Origin: Dysgonomonas gadei ATCC BAA-286
GTDB taxonomy: Bacteria; Bacteroidota; Bacteroidia; Bacteroidales; Dysgonomonadaceae
Reading direction: 5' to 3'
Assembly (NCBI RefSeq): GCF_000213555.1
Contig: NZ_GL891979.1
Span: 352,885-416,884 of the forward strand
DNA length: 64,000 nucleotides
Below, piece by piece: positions 1 through 10,038 of this stretch (position 1 is its first letter; each line of letters opens with the position of its first letter). The position numbers and the translations under genes are program-made. The notes beneath the pieces were generated by a model, which had not been told where the DNA came from, did no database searches, and saw only the letters and a program-made list of their open reading frames with translations.

Positions 1-355
1 ACTCATTTGCTAATATGCTAATATACAAATCTGCTAATTAATTCTTTCAAAGAACTCTTTTTCTTGTAAACCAGTAAACTGATAACTAGTATACTTCAAA
101 ATACATAGATAAACTTTCGGAGCAAAAACACATATTTCGCGCGTTTGCCCTGCCAACGGTCAGGAGCGGAGCGTATGTAAAAGTAACACCTTTTCCACTA
201 CTTTTTATCTGTCTTTTATTCTTCATGTAAATCCCCTCTAAAGAACGATCTAAGGGGCTGCCAATATTTCAAAGAACTCTTCTTTATTATGCTTGCTGCG
301 ATAATCATTGTATAGATAAAATAAATAATAATGCGAATCAGTAGTTGGATTTTAA

Positions 356-877
356 TGTTCAATTTTTTTAACGTGCCTGCCAGCTTGTATTTGGCTCCGC
401 CGATTTCCGCTTCGCTCCAATTCATTTTGCCTTGATGCAAAACGAAACAAAAAATCAAGGCTGCATCCCTCCGGCGACCCAAAACCGCAGCTCCGGTGGG
501 GCAAAATAATACGGAATCATTTTTAGTTGGATTATCAGCCGTGTATAGCAGCTACCCTATTTTGCCCTACACCTCCGCTTTACGGATTGGGTGCCCCGCC
601 TGCGGAATGAGGCCGTTATCGCGATGCGGCGACAGGACAGAGGCTTCTCATGCTTTAGCTCCACGTGCGTCAGCCCTTGCGCATTAGTGACGCAGGCGGG
701 GTACCCAATCCGTTACAGGCGGCGTAGAATCAAACGGGGCGATAGCCCGTGTGTTTGATTCAGCCGACGAAACGGTTTTGGGTCGCCGAGGAACGAAGCG
801 CTAGCCTTTTGGTTCGTTTTGGGCAATGCCAAAATGAACGTTTAAGCGGAACAAAGTGAAGCAGAAAATAATAGAAC
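356..877. repeat. Foldback (MITE-like) repeat, copy 1
   Basis: This GC-rich block recurs almost unchanged at about 47388-47882. It begins near TGTTCAATTTTTTT and ends near AATAATAGAACA, which are imperfect inverted ends. Further inward the two arms stay complementary. The CATTTTGCC/CAAAACGAAAC segment at about 423-450 matches the reverse complement of about 810-838. The GGCGACCCAAAACCG segment at about 473-487 matches about 771-788. The ACGGATTGGG...GCCTGCG segment at about 582-605 matches about 691-713. Compared with copy 2, this copy has about 32 extra bases in the left arm (roughly 389-420). A GTG-initiated 63-codon frame (496-687) is present in both copies but differs mostly by amino-acid-changing substitutions, so I do not treat it as a gene. 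No transposase is nearby and no clear target duplication is visible. Confidence 0.8.
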
Positions 878-1230
878 AATTTTATCCTACAATAATTGCT
901 TTAACTACTGATTGGCATTAATAATATATGTGGATTAATGATTGAGATCCTTTAATCAAATTCTACCCTTATTTGTATAATTCATTAAAAGTTTCGATAT
1001 ATTGTTAAATATATTTCGAACTATTTTTTTTAATGTATCGAATAATCTATATTAATGAATATTTTTTTAATGATATGCTCTTGTATTTAATTATAATGTT
1101 AAAAATGACCGTATATAATTAATTATTTTATTAAATGCTTTGCTTATAAAAAATATTTTATCATATTTGTCGTAGAAATGAATACTTGACGTAACTCCTT
1201 AATAAGCCTGACGCTCTGATACCCGAATTA

Positions 1231-1238
1231 TATGTTTG
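1231..1238 (+). promoter_or_regulatory. Candidate -7 promoter box for the first sugar-utilization locus
   Basis: TATGTTTG fits the Bacteroidetes TAnnTTTG -7 element and lies about 110 bases before the first gene of the locus. A clean TTTG -33 element at the right distance is not visible, so this is a weak prediction. Confidence 0.3.
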
Positions 1239-1350
1239 ATAATTAATGTATTATTATCGAAAGAGAAGCTTGATTGTTTTATTTTATTATCATAATATAG
1301 CATATAAGCGGAATAAATTGTAATTGTAAGCAAATAATAACCAATACTAT

Positions 1351-2454
1351 ATGGAAACAAATAATCGCAGAGATTTCCTCAAAAAAGCGGCAATAGCCGG
1401 AGTTTCAGCTGTAGCAATACCTGCTGTGGCGGCCTGCGGAGGAAAAACTTCGGATAACAGTAAAACCTTAAAAGCGGACGAGTCTATCCAGAGTAGTCTG
1501 ATAGTACCAAAAGCAAACGGACTCCATATTTCGGGTACGTTTCTGGATGAAATATCACATGATATACCCCATCAGAACTGGGGCGAAAAAGAGTGGGATC
1601 TCGATTTTCGTCATATGAAGAATATTGGGATCGATACAGTCATAATGATCCGTTCCGGATACCGCAAGTTTATTACATATCCTTCCCAATATTTATTGAA
1701 AAAAGGTTGTTACATGCCTTCGGTCGATTTGGTTGATATGTACTTGCGCCTTGCACAGAAATATAACATGAAGTTTTATTTCGGGCTTTATGATTCGGGT
1801 GAATATTGGGATACTGGCGATCTGTCTTCCGAAATAGAGCATAATAAATATGTAATAGATGAAGTATGGAAAAAATACGGTGAAAAATATAAAAGTTTCG
1901 GCGGATGGTATATTAGTGGAGAGATCAGCAGAAAAACCAAAGGAGCAATAAATGCTTTTTATTCGATGGGGAAACAATGTAAAGATGTATCGAACGGGCT
2001 ACCTACATTTATATCACCATGGATCGATGGCAAAAAGGCTGTAATGGCCGCATCGAGCCAGCTGTCGAAAACTGAATCGGTTTCAGTTCAGGAACACGAA
2101 AAAGAATGGGGCGAAATATTTGATGGCATAAAAGGAGCGGTAGATGCATGTGCCTTTCAGGATGGGCACATAGATTATGACGAACTGGACGCTTTCTTCG
2201 AAGTGAATAAAAAACTAGCAGATAAATATGGCCTTCAATGCTGGACAAATGCAGAGACTTTCGATCGTGACATGCCTATAAAGTTTCTTCCTATCAAGTT
2301 TGATAAATTGCGGATGAAGCTTGAAGCCGCTAAGCGGGCGGGATACGATAAGGCCATAACATTTGAATTTTCACACTTTATGAGCCCTCAGTCGGCCTAT
2401 TTACAAGCAGGGCATTTATACGACAGATATAAAGAATATTTCGAAATAAAATAA
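1351..2454 (+). CDS. Tat-signal DUF4434 family lipoprotein
   Basis: The 367-residue product starts with a twin-arginine signal (NNRRDFLKKAAIAG) followed by a hydrophobic stretch and a lipobox-like AVAACGG. It is therefore probably exported folded and lipid-anchored. The rest resembles DUF4434, a TIM-barrel-like family related to glycoside hydrolases: the strand HISGTFLDEI near residue 67, the IDTVIMIRSGYR strand, and GGWYISGEISRK with a carboxylate that could be catalytic. It ends with KAITFEFSHFMSP. It is the first gene of a same-strand cluster, 10 bases before the sugar transporter. A hydrolytic role in glycan use is inferred from family and context; no substrate can be assigned. A twin-arginine signal is unusual among glycan-locus hydrolases, which normally use Sec export. 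Confidence 0.75.
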   Translation: METNNRRDFLKKAAIAGVSAVAIPAVAACGGKTSDNSKTLKADESIQSSLIVPKANGLHISGTFLDEISHDIPHQNWGEKEWDLDFRHMKNIGIDTVIMIRSGYRKFITYPSQYLLKKGCYMPSVDLVDMYLRLAQKYNMKFYFGLYDSGEYWDTGDLSSEIEHNKYVIDEVWKKYGEKYKSFGGWYISGEISRKTKGAINAFYSMGKQCKDVSNGLPTFISPWIDGKKAVMAASSQLSKTESVSVQEHEKEWGEIFDGIKGAVDACAFQDGHIDYDELDAFFEVNKKLADKYGLQCWTNAETFDRDMPIKFLPIKFDKLRMKLEAAKRAGYDKAITFEFSHFMSPQSAYLQAGHLYDRYKEYFEIK

Positions 2455-2464
2455 AAGTACATAT

Positions 2465-3865
2465 ATGAATTCTTCTATAAATATAAGATATATAAGCTTT
2501 TTGTCTGTTGTTGCAGCTTTGGGTGGATTTCTTTTCGGATATGATACCGCTGTGATTTCGGGAACTATAGCACAGGTTTCAGCTCAATTCTCTCTCGACG
2601 CCTTGTCTCAGGGATGGTATGTGGGATGTGCCCTTATAGGTTCCATATTCGGCGTTATGTGTGCCGGAGTACTAAGCGATAATTTTGGACGGAAAAAGAC
2701 ATTACTGGTAGCAGCCATACTCTTCTCTATATCTGCTGTCGGTTGTGCTATATCCTCTGATTTCAATCACTTGGTGATAGCACGCGTTGTCGGAGGTATT
2801 GGTATTGGTGTAGTCTCTATAATATCGCCGCTTTATATTTCAGAGATATCAGTTGCCGAATACCGTGGACGTTTGGTATCTCTTTACCAGCTTGCTGTTA
2901 CGGTAGGCTTTCTGGGGGCTTACCTTGTAAATTATGCTTTGTTGAATTATTCTGCAAACGGCGCGGAACAATTGTCGAATCCTACATTATATCATATTTT
3001 CCATAGCGAAGTATGGCGGAGCATGCTGGGAATGGCAGTGATACCGGCTTTGTTGTTCTTTGTTGTTATATTCTTCATACCCGAAAGCCCTAGATGGTTG
3101 ATATTGAAGAATCGTGATGCGAAAGCCGGATCAATACTGAAACATATATATGGTTCGGTAGAGTCAGCTGCATATGAGATGAACGAAACTAAAAGAGTAA
3201 TAGGAAGTGAAACCAGGTCAAACTGGCGTATCCTGCTAAAACCGGGTATAACGAAAGCCGTTATTATCGGGGTGGCAATTGCTATGCTGGGGCAGTTTAT
3301 GGGAGTGAATGCCGTACTTTATTACGGGCCGTCCATTTTCGAAAGCAGTGGCCTGTCGGGCGACGATTCACTTTTCTATCAGGTGATTGTGGGCTTGGTA
3401 AATATGCTGACCACCATTCTGGCAATCTTTATTATCGATAAGATAGGACGAAAGAAACTTGTATACTATGGCGTTTCGGGTATGATAGTTTCACTCCTTC
3501 TCATTGCATTCTATTTTGTAAAAGGAAACGATTTGGGCATACCTAATGTGTTATTACTCATATTCTTTCTTGCCTACATCTTTTTCTGTGCGGTATCCAT
3601 CTGTGCTGTAATCTGGGTTTTGTTGTCGGAGATGTATCCGATCAAAGTGCGTGGGCTGGCTATGTCTATTGCCGGATTCTCCCTTTGGATAGGAACATAC
3701 CTGATCGGACAGCTTACCCCATGGTTGTTACAGAACCTGCGGCCCGAAGGCACGTTTATTCTCTTTGCGGTTATGTGTATCCCGTATATACTTATTGTGT
3801 GGAAATTAGTCCCTGAAACAACAGGTAAATCGTTAGAAGAAATAGAAAAATTCTGGGAAACATAA
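2465..3865 (+). CDS. MFS sugar porter (proton symporter type)
   Basis: This is a 466-residue, 12-helix inner-membrane transporter of the sugar porter family (XylE/AraE/GLUT type). Signature motifs are visible: GGFLFGYDTAVISG in helix 1, the loop DNFGRKKTL, EYRGRLVSLYQLAVTVG, PESPRWL before the central loop, DKIGRKKL in the second half, and the C-terminal PETTGKSLEEIEKFW. The length is normal. It lies between the DUF4434 gene and the epimerase gene and likely brings in the monosaccharide or disaccharide released in the periplasm, with the epimerase acting next in the cytoplasm. The family takes hexoses or pentoses; the exact sugar cannot be read from the sequence. Confidence 0.9.
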   Translation: MNSSINIRYISFLSVVAALGGFLFGYDTAVISGTIAQVSAQFSLDALSQGWYVGCALIGSIFGVMCAGVLSDNFGRKKTLLVAAILFSISAVGCAISSDFNHLVIARVVGGIGIGVVSIISPLYISEISVAEYRGRLVSLYQLAVTVGFLGAYLVNYALLNYSANGAEQLSNPTLYHIFHSEVWRSMLGMAVIPALLFFVVIFFIPESPRWLILKNRDAKAGSILKHIYGSVESAAYEMNETKRVIGSETRSNWRILLKPGITKAVIIGVAIAMLGQFMGVNAVLYYGPSIFESSGLSGDDSLFYQVIVGLVNMLTTILAIFIIDKIGRKKLVYYGVSGMIVSLLLIAFYFVKGNDLGIPNVLLLIFFLAYIFFCAVSICAVIWVLLSEMYPIKVRGLAMSIAGFSLWIGTYLIGQLTPWLLQNLRPEGTFILFAVMCIPYILIVWKLVPETTGKSLEEIEKFWET

Positions 3866-3897
3866 ATCAGAAAAGTACTATATAAAAATACAATCTT

Positions 3898-5073
3898 ATG
3901 GATTTTAAAAAATTAGAGAAGCAGTACAAATCGGAGCTGCTAGACAATGTATTGCCTTTTTGGCTCAAAAACTCTCAGGATAAAGAGTATGGCGGATATT
4001 TTTCTTGCCTCGACAGGGATGGGACAGTATTCGATACTGATAAGTTTATTTGGCTGCAAGGGCGCGAGGTATGGATGTTTTCCATGTTGTACAATAATGT
4101 GGAAAAACGTCAGGATTGGTTGGATTGTGCCGTTCAGGGCGGGGAATTCCTCAAGAAGTACGGACACGATGGTAATTACAACTGGTATTTCTCTCTCGAC
4201 CGGGAGGGTAACCCTTTGATAGAGCCTTACAATATATTTTCATATACGTTTGCCACGATGGCGTTCGGGCAATTGAACAAGGCTACAGGCAATGAGGAAT
4301 ATGCAGAAATAGCACGTAAGACTTTCGATATTATTTTATCAAAAGTGGATAATCCGAAAGGAAAGTGGAATAAGGCATATCCGGGAACACGGAACCTGAA
4401 AAATTTCGCGTTGCCGATGATCCTTTGCAATCTGGCTTTGGAGATAGAGCATCTGTTGCCGGAAGCGTTCCTGAATAAAGTGATGGATGACTGCATCCAT
4501 GAAGTGATGGAAGTATTTCTACGGCCCGAATTAGGAGGATTGATAGTAGAGAACGTGACTGTGAATGGTGAATTGTCAGATACCTTCGACGGTCGCCTGA
4601 TGAATCCCGGACATGCAATAGAAGCTATGTGGTTTATCATGGACCTGGGACATCGTCTCAACAGGCCCGAATTGATAAACAAGGCTGTAGAGACAACTTT
4701 GAAAATGATTGATTACGGCTGGGATAAGGAATACGGAGGCATTTTCTATTATATGGACCGTTTGGGACGCCCGCCGCAACAATTGGAATGGGATCAGAAA
4801 CTATGGTGGGTGCATATCGAAACGCTGATAGCATTAATAAAAGGATATTACCTGACAGGAAATCAGGAATGCGCGGAATGGTTTGAATCAATACATAATT
4901 ATACATGGCAACACTTTAAAGATAACGAATACCCCGAATGGTACGGATACCTTAACAGGCAAGGTGACGTCTTATTGAGCCTTAAAGGAGGAAAATGGAA
5001 AGGATGTTTCCACATTCCTCGCGGACTATATCAGATATATAAGACAATATCTGAAAACCAGAATGATCTATGA
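3898..5073 (+). CDS. AGE-family epimerase/isomerase (N-acylglucosamine 2-epimerase-like)
   Basis: The 391-residue protein has no signal peptide and should be a cytoplasmic (alpha/alpha)6-barrel enzyme of the N-acylglucosamine 2-epimerase family. The family epimerizes C2 of GlcNAc, of the reducing glucose of cellobiose or mannobiose, or isomerizes free aldoses. The conserved catalytic histidines are apparent at His239 (NPGHAIEAMW), His306 (WWVHIETL) and His372 (FHIPRGLY). The early QGREVWMFSMLYNN segment matches the family's first barrel motifs. Its position after the sugar porter suggests it converts the imported sugar into a form usable in central metabolism. Which AGE activity applies remains open. 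Confidence 0.85.
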   Translation: MDFKKLEKQYKSELLDNVLPFWLKNSQDKEYGGYFSCLDRDGTVFDTDKFIWLQGREVWMFSMLYNNVEKRQDWLDCAVQGGEFLKKYGHDGNYNWYFSLDREGNPLIEPYNIFSYTFATMAFGQLNKATGNEEYAEIARKTFDIILSKVDNPKGKWNKAYPGTRNLKNFALPMILCNLALEIEHLLPEAFLNKVMDDCIHEVMEVFLRPELGGLIVENVTVNGELSDTFDGRLMNPGHAIEAMWFIMDLGHRLNRPELINKAVETTLKMIDYGWDKEYGGIFYYMDRLGRPPQQLEWDQKLWWVHIETLIALIKGYYLTGNQECAEWFESIHNYTWQHFKDNEYPEWYGYLNRQGDVLLSLKGGKWKGCFHIPRGLYQIYKTISENQNDL

Positions 5074-5137
5074 CTATTATAATTATTAAATTCAATGAAA
5101 AAACAAAAGAAATTGCTAACATTTTAACATCGACACT

Positions 5138-8100
5138 ATGAAGATTAATTACGATGAAAAAAGAAAGCGCAGATATCCTAAATTTATATGGATATTATTA
5201 TGTGCTTTTATGTGTCTGTCCAATGCTTATTCCCAAAAAACAATAACAGGGAAAGTTACTGACTCTCATCAGGAAGCGTTGGCTGGTGTTTCTGTCGTGT
5301 TGAAAGGCGCGACAGTGGGTACGTTTACGGATATAGACGGTGCGTATAAAATCACGGTGCCTTCCGGTGATGCGTCGCTTGAGTTCTCGTTTCTGGGTTT
5401 TAAGCCTCAAACTGTGATAGTAGGAAACCGCTCTGAGATAAATATCACATTGGTCGAAAATCTGAAGGAACTCGACGAAGTGGTGGTTGTGGGATACGGT
5501 GTCCAAAAACGCGCGCACCTGACAGGCTCTGTTTCGCAGATTACATCTGAGGATATAGTAAAAGCACCAATGCAGAATGTCTCGAATATGCTTACCGGTA
5601 AACTGCCCGGATTGACTAGCCTTCAGCGGTCGGGCAAACCCGGCGATGACGGGGCAACGTTCTATGTACGCGGATTGAATTCGTTTGCCGGCGGTAATGG
5701 CCCGATGATAGTTGTTGACGGAGTACCCCGTACAATAGATAATCTGAATCCGAATGATATCGAAAGCGTATCCGTGCTAAAAGATGCGGCGGCATCCGTG
5801 TATGGTATTCAGGGTGCAAATGGGGTTATCCTGATTACTACGAAATCGGGAAGCGAAGGTCCTGCCAAAATCTTTTATGATGGTTCTATGACATGGACGG
5901 CAAATACGGCGATGCCCGAGTACCTGAACGCGAGGGACTATATGTACTGGCATAACAAAGCCCGCCAGATGGATGGGCTTGATCCTCTGTGGACGGCCGG
6001 TATTCAGAATAAAGTGATGAGCGATGACCCGAACAGTATATTTGGTCAGACCGACTGGCTGGATAAAATCTTCAGAACCGGAATAACCCAGCAACATAAT
6101 ATCTCAGCTTCGGGCGCCACCGAAAGAGTAAAATATTATGCGAGCATAGGTTTCATGAATCAGGAAGGAACATTGATTAATACAGATTTAAAGCGTTATA
6201 ATGTACGCACTAACCTTGATATTCAGGTAGCTAAAAATTTGAAATTCAGCATAGGACTGTCAGGGGACCGTAGGGATCGGCATTGGCCGGGTACGGCTAT
6301 TGGTAACCAAACCGAATTCAGCCCGATCAGGCAGGCTATAGCAGCCATACCTATCTTCAAGTCCGAATATGACGGTATGAATGTGGCATGGAATAACGGG
6401 ACGTACAACAATAACGGTTATGCCGCCCTGACAGAATCGGGTTGGAAGAATAATACCCAATGGCAGCTCAACTCCAATTATAAGCTGGAATACGACCTTT
6501 CCGGTCTGACGGATGTATTGAAGGGATTGAAAGCATCAGTATTCGCCGCTTATAATTACAGCAATACAACCGATGATAATTACGACCGTTACTATGAGGT
6601 ATACTCCATTAACGGAAATTTTGATCAGGGAGTTTCCGGAGCCAGTGGATACACAAAAGGTAATTCATATTCCAAATCAGCGTCGTGGGGCGATACATGG
6701 ATGTTGCGCCCGCAATTTGATTATTCCCGCGAATTTGGTAAACATTCTATAAGCGCTACGCTGTTATTTGAAACTAAAAAGAGTTATTCGAATACGATGA
6801 CCGGAGCGGCCCGGGGATTTTACAGTGACGTAGCTGTCGATATAAGCATGGGATTACTCTCCCTTCCAAAAGGTTGGCAGGCAGTGACGGGATCTCATAA
6901 GTATTCTGATGGAACGGCCTCTTACGTGGGACGGCTCAACTATGTGTTCGATAAAAAATATTTGGCGGAAGTAGTGGTTCGTCGTGATGGATCATATGTA
7001 TTCGCACCTGAGAACCGTTGGGGTACTTTTCCTATGGCTTCGGCGGGTTGGGTGGTTTCGGAAGAAGAGTTTTTCTCTAATGCATTCCCCAATGTTGACT
7101 TTTTCAAAATCAGGGCCAGCGTCGGAACTGCGGGTAATATGGTTAATAATATGCCTTACTTATATCAATCGGAATTTGAGGTTGCAAAAAACAGTATGGT
7201 GCTTGGAGATAATCCTATTACCCAGCTTTATACCAAAAACGCATACCTTTACCGCGATGTGACATGGGCTTCCACCATTTTGTATAATCTGGGTTTTGAC
7301 TATACTATGTGGAAGGGTAAACTAGGTGTGGAACTGGATTTATTCTATAAACGCACTTATGATATTATACAAACTCAGTCTGGAGCTTATCCTCCTTCAT
7401 TAGGTGGACTTTTCCCTGCGATCAGGAATTCAGGGGAAGTTGAGAATAAAGGCTTTGAACTCACACTGAAACACGATAATCGTATCGACCGCGATTGGAG
7501 TTATGGGTTGAAAGGCAATTTCTCATTTGCCCGTAACCGCGTACTGAAGATAATCAATCCGGACGATCATCCCCTCTACCGCAGTCAGCTGGGACAATCC
7601 ATGAATGCAAGATATGGCTTTAAGGCTCTCGGATTGTTTCAGAGTCAGGAAGAAATAGACAACTATCCGATAGCGCCGTCAGGAAACCTGCGTCCGGGGG
7701 ACATAAAATATGAAGATGTGAATGGAGACGGGATTATCAGTTCAATGTATGATTATGTAAAAATCGGATACGGAGATGTTCCCGAAATTACTTTCTCGCT
7801 TGATATGAACCTGTCATACAAAAACTTTTATGCCACATTATTATGGCAGGGTGTTACGAATACCGACTATACACTGTCCGGTACATATGATACGGGAGTA
7901 CTCTCGTCCACGAATTATACAGCTTCGTTCGCCGAGAACGGCAATTCGCCTTATTACCGTATCGAAGGAGCATGGACGCCTGAAAATCCGAATGCCAAAT
8001 ATCCGAGATTGACTACCGTAAATAGCGGCAACAATGCATGGCATTCCACATGGTGGCTTGTAAACGGTGAGTACCTGCGCCTGAAAAACGCGAATATCGG

Positions 8101-8284
8101 ATATAATGTTCCTTCTAAAGTATTGAAAAGCACTCCGTTTAGCTCGGTGAATATCTATCTGGCAGGGACCAACCTGCTTACGTTCAGTCATTTCAAATAT
8201 GTTGATCCCGAAAGCCCGTCGGTAAGTAACGGATATTATCCGCAACAAAAAACCTATAGTTTGGGACTTAAAGTAACATTCTAA
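5138..8284 (+). CDS. SusC/RagA-type TonB-dependent outer-membrane transporter
   Basis: The 1048-residue protein has a signal ending near NAYSQ (residue 33). A carboxypeptidase-regulatory-like domain follows (TGKVTDSHQEALAGVSVVLKG, residues about 37-115), then the SusC plug start DEVVVVGYGVQK, the plug motif YVRGLNSF...PMIVVDGVPR, and the ANGVILITTKSG segment. The rest is a 22-strand barrel ending in the aromatic LGLKVTF. It imports oligosaccharides with energy from TonB, in complex with the SusD lipoprotein directly downstream. There is no N-terminal STN domain, so it should not signal to an ECF sigma/anti-sigma pair. The barrel looks full length and intact. Confidence 0.95.
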   Translation: MKINYDEKRKRRYPKFIWILLCAFMCLSNAYSQKTITGKVTDSHQEALAGVSVVLKGATVGTFTDIDGAYKITVPSGDASLEFSFLGFKPQTVIVGNRSEINITLVENLKELDEVVVVGYGVQKRAHLTGSVSQITSEDIVKAPMQNVSNMLTGKLPGLTSLQRSGKPGDDGATFYVRGLNSFAGGNGPMIVVDGVPRTIDNLNPNDIESVSVLKDAAASVYGIQGANGVILITTKSGSEGPAKIFYDGSMTWTANTAMPEYLNARDYMYWHNKARQMDGLDPLWTAGIQNKVMSDDPNSIFGQTDWLDKIFRTGITQQHNISASGATERVKYYASIGFMNQEGTLINTDLKRYNVRTNLDIQVAKNLKFSIGLSGDRRDRHWPGTAIGNQTEFSPIRQAIAAIPIFKSEYDGMNVAWNNGTYNNNGYAALTESGWKNNTQWQLNSNYKLEYDLSGLTDVLKGLKASVFAAYNYSNTTDDNYDRYYEVYSINGNFDQGVSGASGYTKGNSYSKSASWGDTWMLRPQFDYSREFGKHSISATLLFETKKSYSNTMTGAARGFYSDVAVDISMGLLSLPKGWQAVTGSHKYSDGTASYVGRLNYVFDKKYLAEVVVRRDGSYVFAPENRWGTFPMASAGWVVSEEEFFSNAFPNVDFFKIRASVGTAGNMVNNMPYLYQSEFEVAKNSMVLGDNPITQLYTKNAYLYRDVTWASTILYNLGFDYTMWKGKLGVELDLFYKRTYDIIQTQSGAYPPSLGGLFPAIRNSGEVENKGFELTLKHDNRIDRDWSYGLKGNFSFARNRVLKIINPDDHPLYRSQLGQSMNARYGFKALGLFQSQEEIDNYPIAPSGNLRPGDIKYEDVNGDGIISSMYDYVKIGYGDVPEITFSLDMNLSYKNFYATLLWQGVTNTDYTLSGTYDTGVLSSTNYTASFAENGNSPYYRIEGAWTPENPNAKYPRLTTVNSGNNAWHSTWWLVNGEYLRLKNANIGYNVPSKVLKSTPFSSVNIYLAGTNLLTFSHFKYVDPESPSVSNGYYPQQKTYSLGLKVTF

Positions 8285-8303
8285 TAATGTGAGGAGGAAA
8301 AAA

Positions 8304-10019
8304 ATGAAAAAGAGAACAATTATAAAATTATTAAGTGCCGTCGCCTTAACTCTGTGTATGCCTTCCTGCCATGACGCTTTGGATTTGGAGAATACGGGGG
8401 TATTGTCGAGCGATGCAGTCTGGGGTTCGTCAGATGCGGCCGACTTGTATATCACAGCATCTTATAAAACCTTTACTGATATTTCGCAGGTGAGCAACAG
8501 TCGCAGTGTATTCTATGACAGCTATTCCGATCTGATGAAATCTACATCATGGGATTTGTATAACCATTCATATAATAAGGTTTTATTGCAAGCCAGCTCG
8601 TTTTCAACCGGCAGTGCGGGTGCATTTGATTGTTGGGGGTTATATAATGACCGTATTCGCCGTGCCAATGTATTGTTGGACGAAATGAGGCGTTACGACG
8701 CTGACAACAGGTTTGGAGAAGACTGGTGTAATGTACGCCGCGCGGAGGTACGACTTTGCCGTGCTTTCACATATTATCGCTTGATCCGTGTCTATGGAGG
8801 AGTGGTGCTTCGCACAGATGTTTCCGGTATAAACGGCGGCGTAGACGATGGTGCCTATCAGGAAGATGTGCATAGGGCCCGCCTTACTGAAGCCGAAAGT
8901 TGGGACTTTGTAATAAGTGAATTGCAATGGGCTGCCGAACGCTTGCCTGATTCATGGCCTGCCGAATGGGAAGGGCGTGCAACAAAGAAAACCGCTTACG
9001 GATTCCTTTCAAGAATGGCTTTATATGCAGGTAAATGGCAGATAGCCGTAGACGCCGCTGAAAAAGTGAAGGAGTTAGGTGGAGATCTCGCTCCTGACTA
9101 TGCGAAAGTGTTTCAGGTAGATGGGAAACAGGATAACTCGAAGGAAATCTTATTCGCATTATATTACAAGCCAAGTGCCTCGGACACAGATCCCGGTGTG
9201 CCTCACAGTTTCGACCAGTACAACCGTCCTTTCGGTGACAGGGCCGTTTATAAAACGGACGCTATATATGCAGAACATGTACCGACGGCTGAACTGGCGG
9301 ATATGTATGAGTTCAGCGACGGAACCGATTTCAGCTGGAGTACTTATACTCTTAATCATACAGATCCTTATACAGATAGGGAACCCCGTTTTCATGCTAC
9401 TATATTGTTTAACGGCGCTGAATGGGAAGGCCGCCAGATACAGACATGGGAAGGTGGAGCCGATGAATTTAAAGATTTCACCATGTCCGCGAGTACCGGC
9501 GGACATACTTGCACTGGCTATTATCTGCGTAAATATTTACAGGAGAATTACACCCGCTTTGTAGAGCAGGGAAGCTACCAGTACGATGCGGTACTCCGTT
9601 ATGCCGAGGTATTGCTTAATAAAGCTGAGGCGTATGCTGAACTGGATTATATCCGTTACAAGACTCAGGCTTTAGGCGCACTGAATGAAGTACGGGCCAG
9701 AGTAGGATTACCTGCGAAAGATGCCGCGACCAAAGAAGCGTTTATGACACTGTTGCGTAAAGAACGCTGCGTAGAGTTGGCTGGCGAAGGTTTCCGCTAT
9801 TGGGATTTGCGTCGTTGGAAACTGGCTGAAAACGTTATTAATGGACAAAATGCGCATGGAGTGAAAGTAACAAATGATAATGGATCTTACACTTATGCCA
9901 GAGTAAATTGTGATGCGGGAGCTCCTCGTATATTCCTCGAAAAATATTACTATTTTTCACTGCCTACGGCAGAACTTGCCAACAATAACAAGTTAGGTGA
10001 CAATAATCCATATTGGTAA
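8304..10019 (+). CDS. SusD/RagB-type glycan-binding outer-membrane lipoprotein
   Basis: This is the SusD partner of the preceding SusC. I place the start at the ATG at 8304, giving MKKRTIIKLLSAVALTLCMPSC, a good lipoprotein signal with Cys after MPS. It is preceded at 8291-8297 by GAGGAGG, an unusually strong Shine-Dalgarno sequence for this phylum. A GTG five codons earlier (8289) is possible but lies before the signal sequence. SusD hallmarks include the TPR-like helices with CRAFTYYRLIRVYGGVVLRT and the C-terminal LLRKERCVELAGEGFRYWDLRRW. About 571 residues is a normal length. The protein sits on the cell surface as the lid of the SusC channel. Confidence 0.93.
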   Translation: MKKRTIIKLLSAVALTLCMPSCHDALDLENTGVLSSDAVWGSSDAADLYITASYKTFTDISQVSNSRSVFYDSYSDLMKSTSWDLYNHSYNKVLLQASSFSTGSAGAFDCWGLYNDRIRRANVLLDEMRRYDADNRFGEDWCNVRRAEVRLCRAFTYYRLIRVYGGVVLRTDVSGINGGVDDGAYQEDVHRARLTEAESWDFVISELQWAAERLPDSWPAEWEGRATKKTAYGFLSRMALYAGKWQIAVDAAEKVKELGGDLAPDYAKVFQVDGKQDNSKEILFALYYKPSASDTDPGVPHSFDQYNRPFGDRAVYKTDAIYAEHVPTAELADMYEFSDGTDFSWSTYTLNHTDPYTDREPRFHATILFNGAEWEGRQIQTWEGGADEFKDFTMSASTGGHTCTGYYLRKYLQENYTRFVEQGSYQYDAVLRYAEVLLNKAEAYAELDYIRYKTQALGALNEVRARVGLPAKDAATKEAFMTLLRKERCVELAGEGFRYWDLRRWKLAENVINGQNAHGVKVTNDNGSYTYARVNCDAGAPRIFLEKYYYFSLPTAELANNNKLGDNNPYW

Positions 10020-10038
10020 ACTATAAAAAATATCGGAA

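Larger units (their letters stand above)
1..1350. other. Gene-poor region with foldback repeat copy 1
   Basis: No open frame here has a recognisable protein. The first 25 bases hold a short repeat also found near 55970. The stretch from about 356 to 877 is the foldback repeat described separately. From about 880 to 1350 the DNA is very AT-rich and seems to be the leader of the downstream polysaccharide locus. The 88-codon minus-strand frame at 216-482 begins inside the repeat and is probably chance. Confidence 0.6.

Noticed and set aside
216..482. 88-codon minus-strand frame near the window start
   Set aside because: Its start lies in the foldback repeat, copy 2 does not preserve the frame as a longer protein, and no motif is visible.
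496..687. 63-codon GTG-initiated frame in both foldback repeats
   Set aside because: The two copies differ mainly by amino-acid-changing substitutions, it lacks any known domain, and it lies fully inside the inverted-repeat structure, so it is more likely a by-product of the repeat.
356..877. Insertion sequence with its own transposase
   Set aside because: No transposase-like frame exists in either copy, and no clear target-site duplication could be defined, so only a non-autonomous foldback repeat is claimed.
1014..1026. Word TTTCGAACTATTT shared with 62271-62283
   Set aside because: Thirteen AT-rich bases shared once in 64 kb may be chance, and the flanks are not similar.
7841..8455. 204-codon minus-strand frame overlapping the SusC end and SusD start
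   Set aside because: It is antisense to two well-supported genes and has no recognisable domain.
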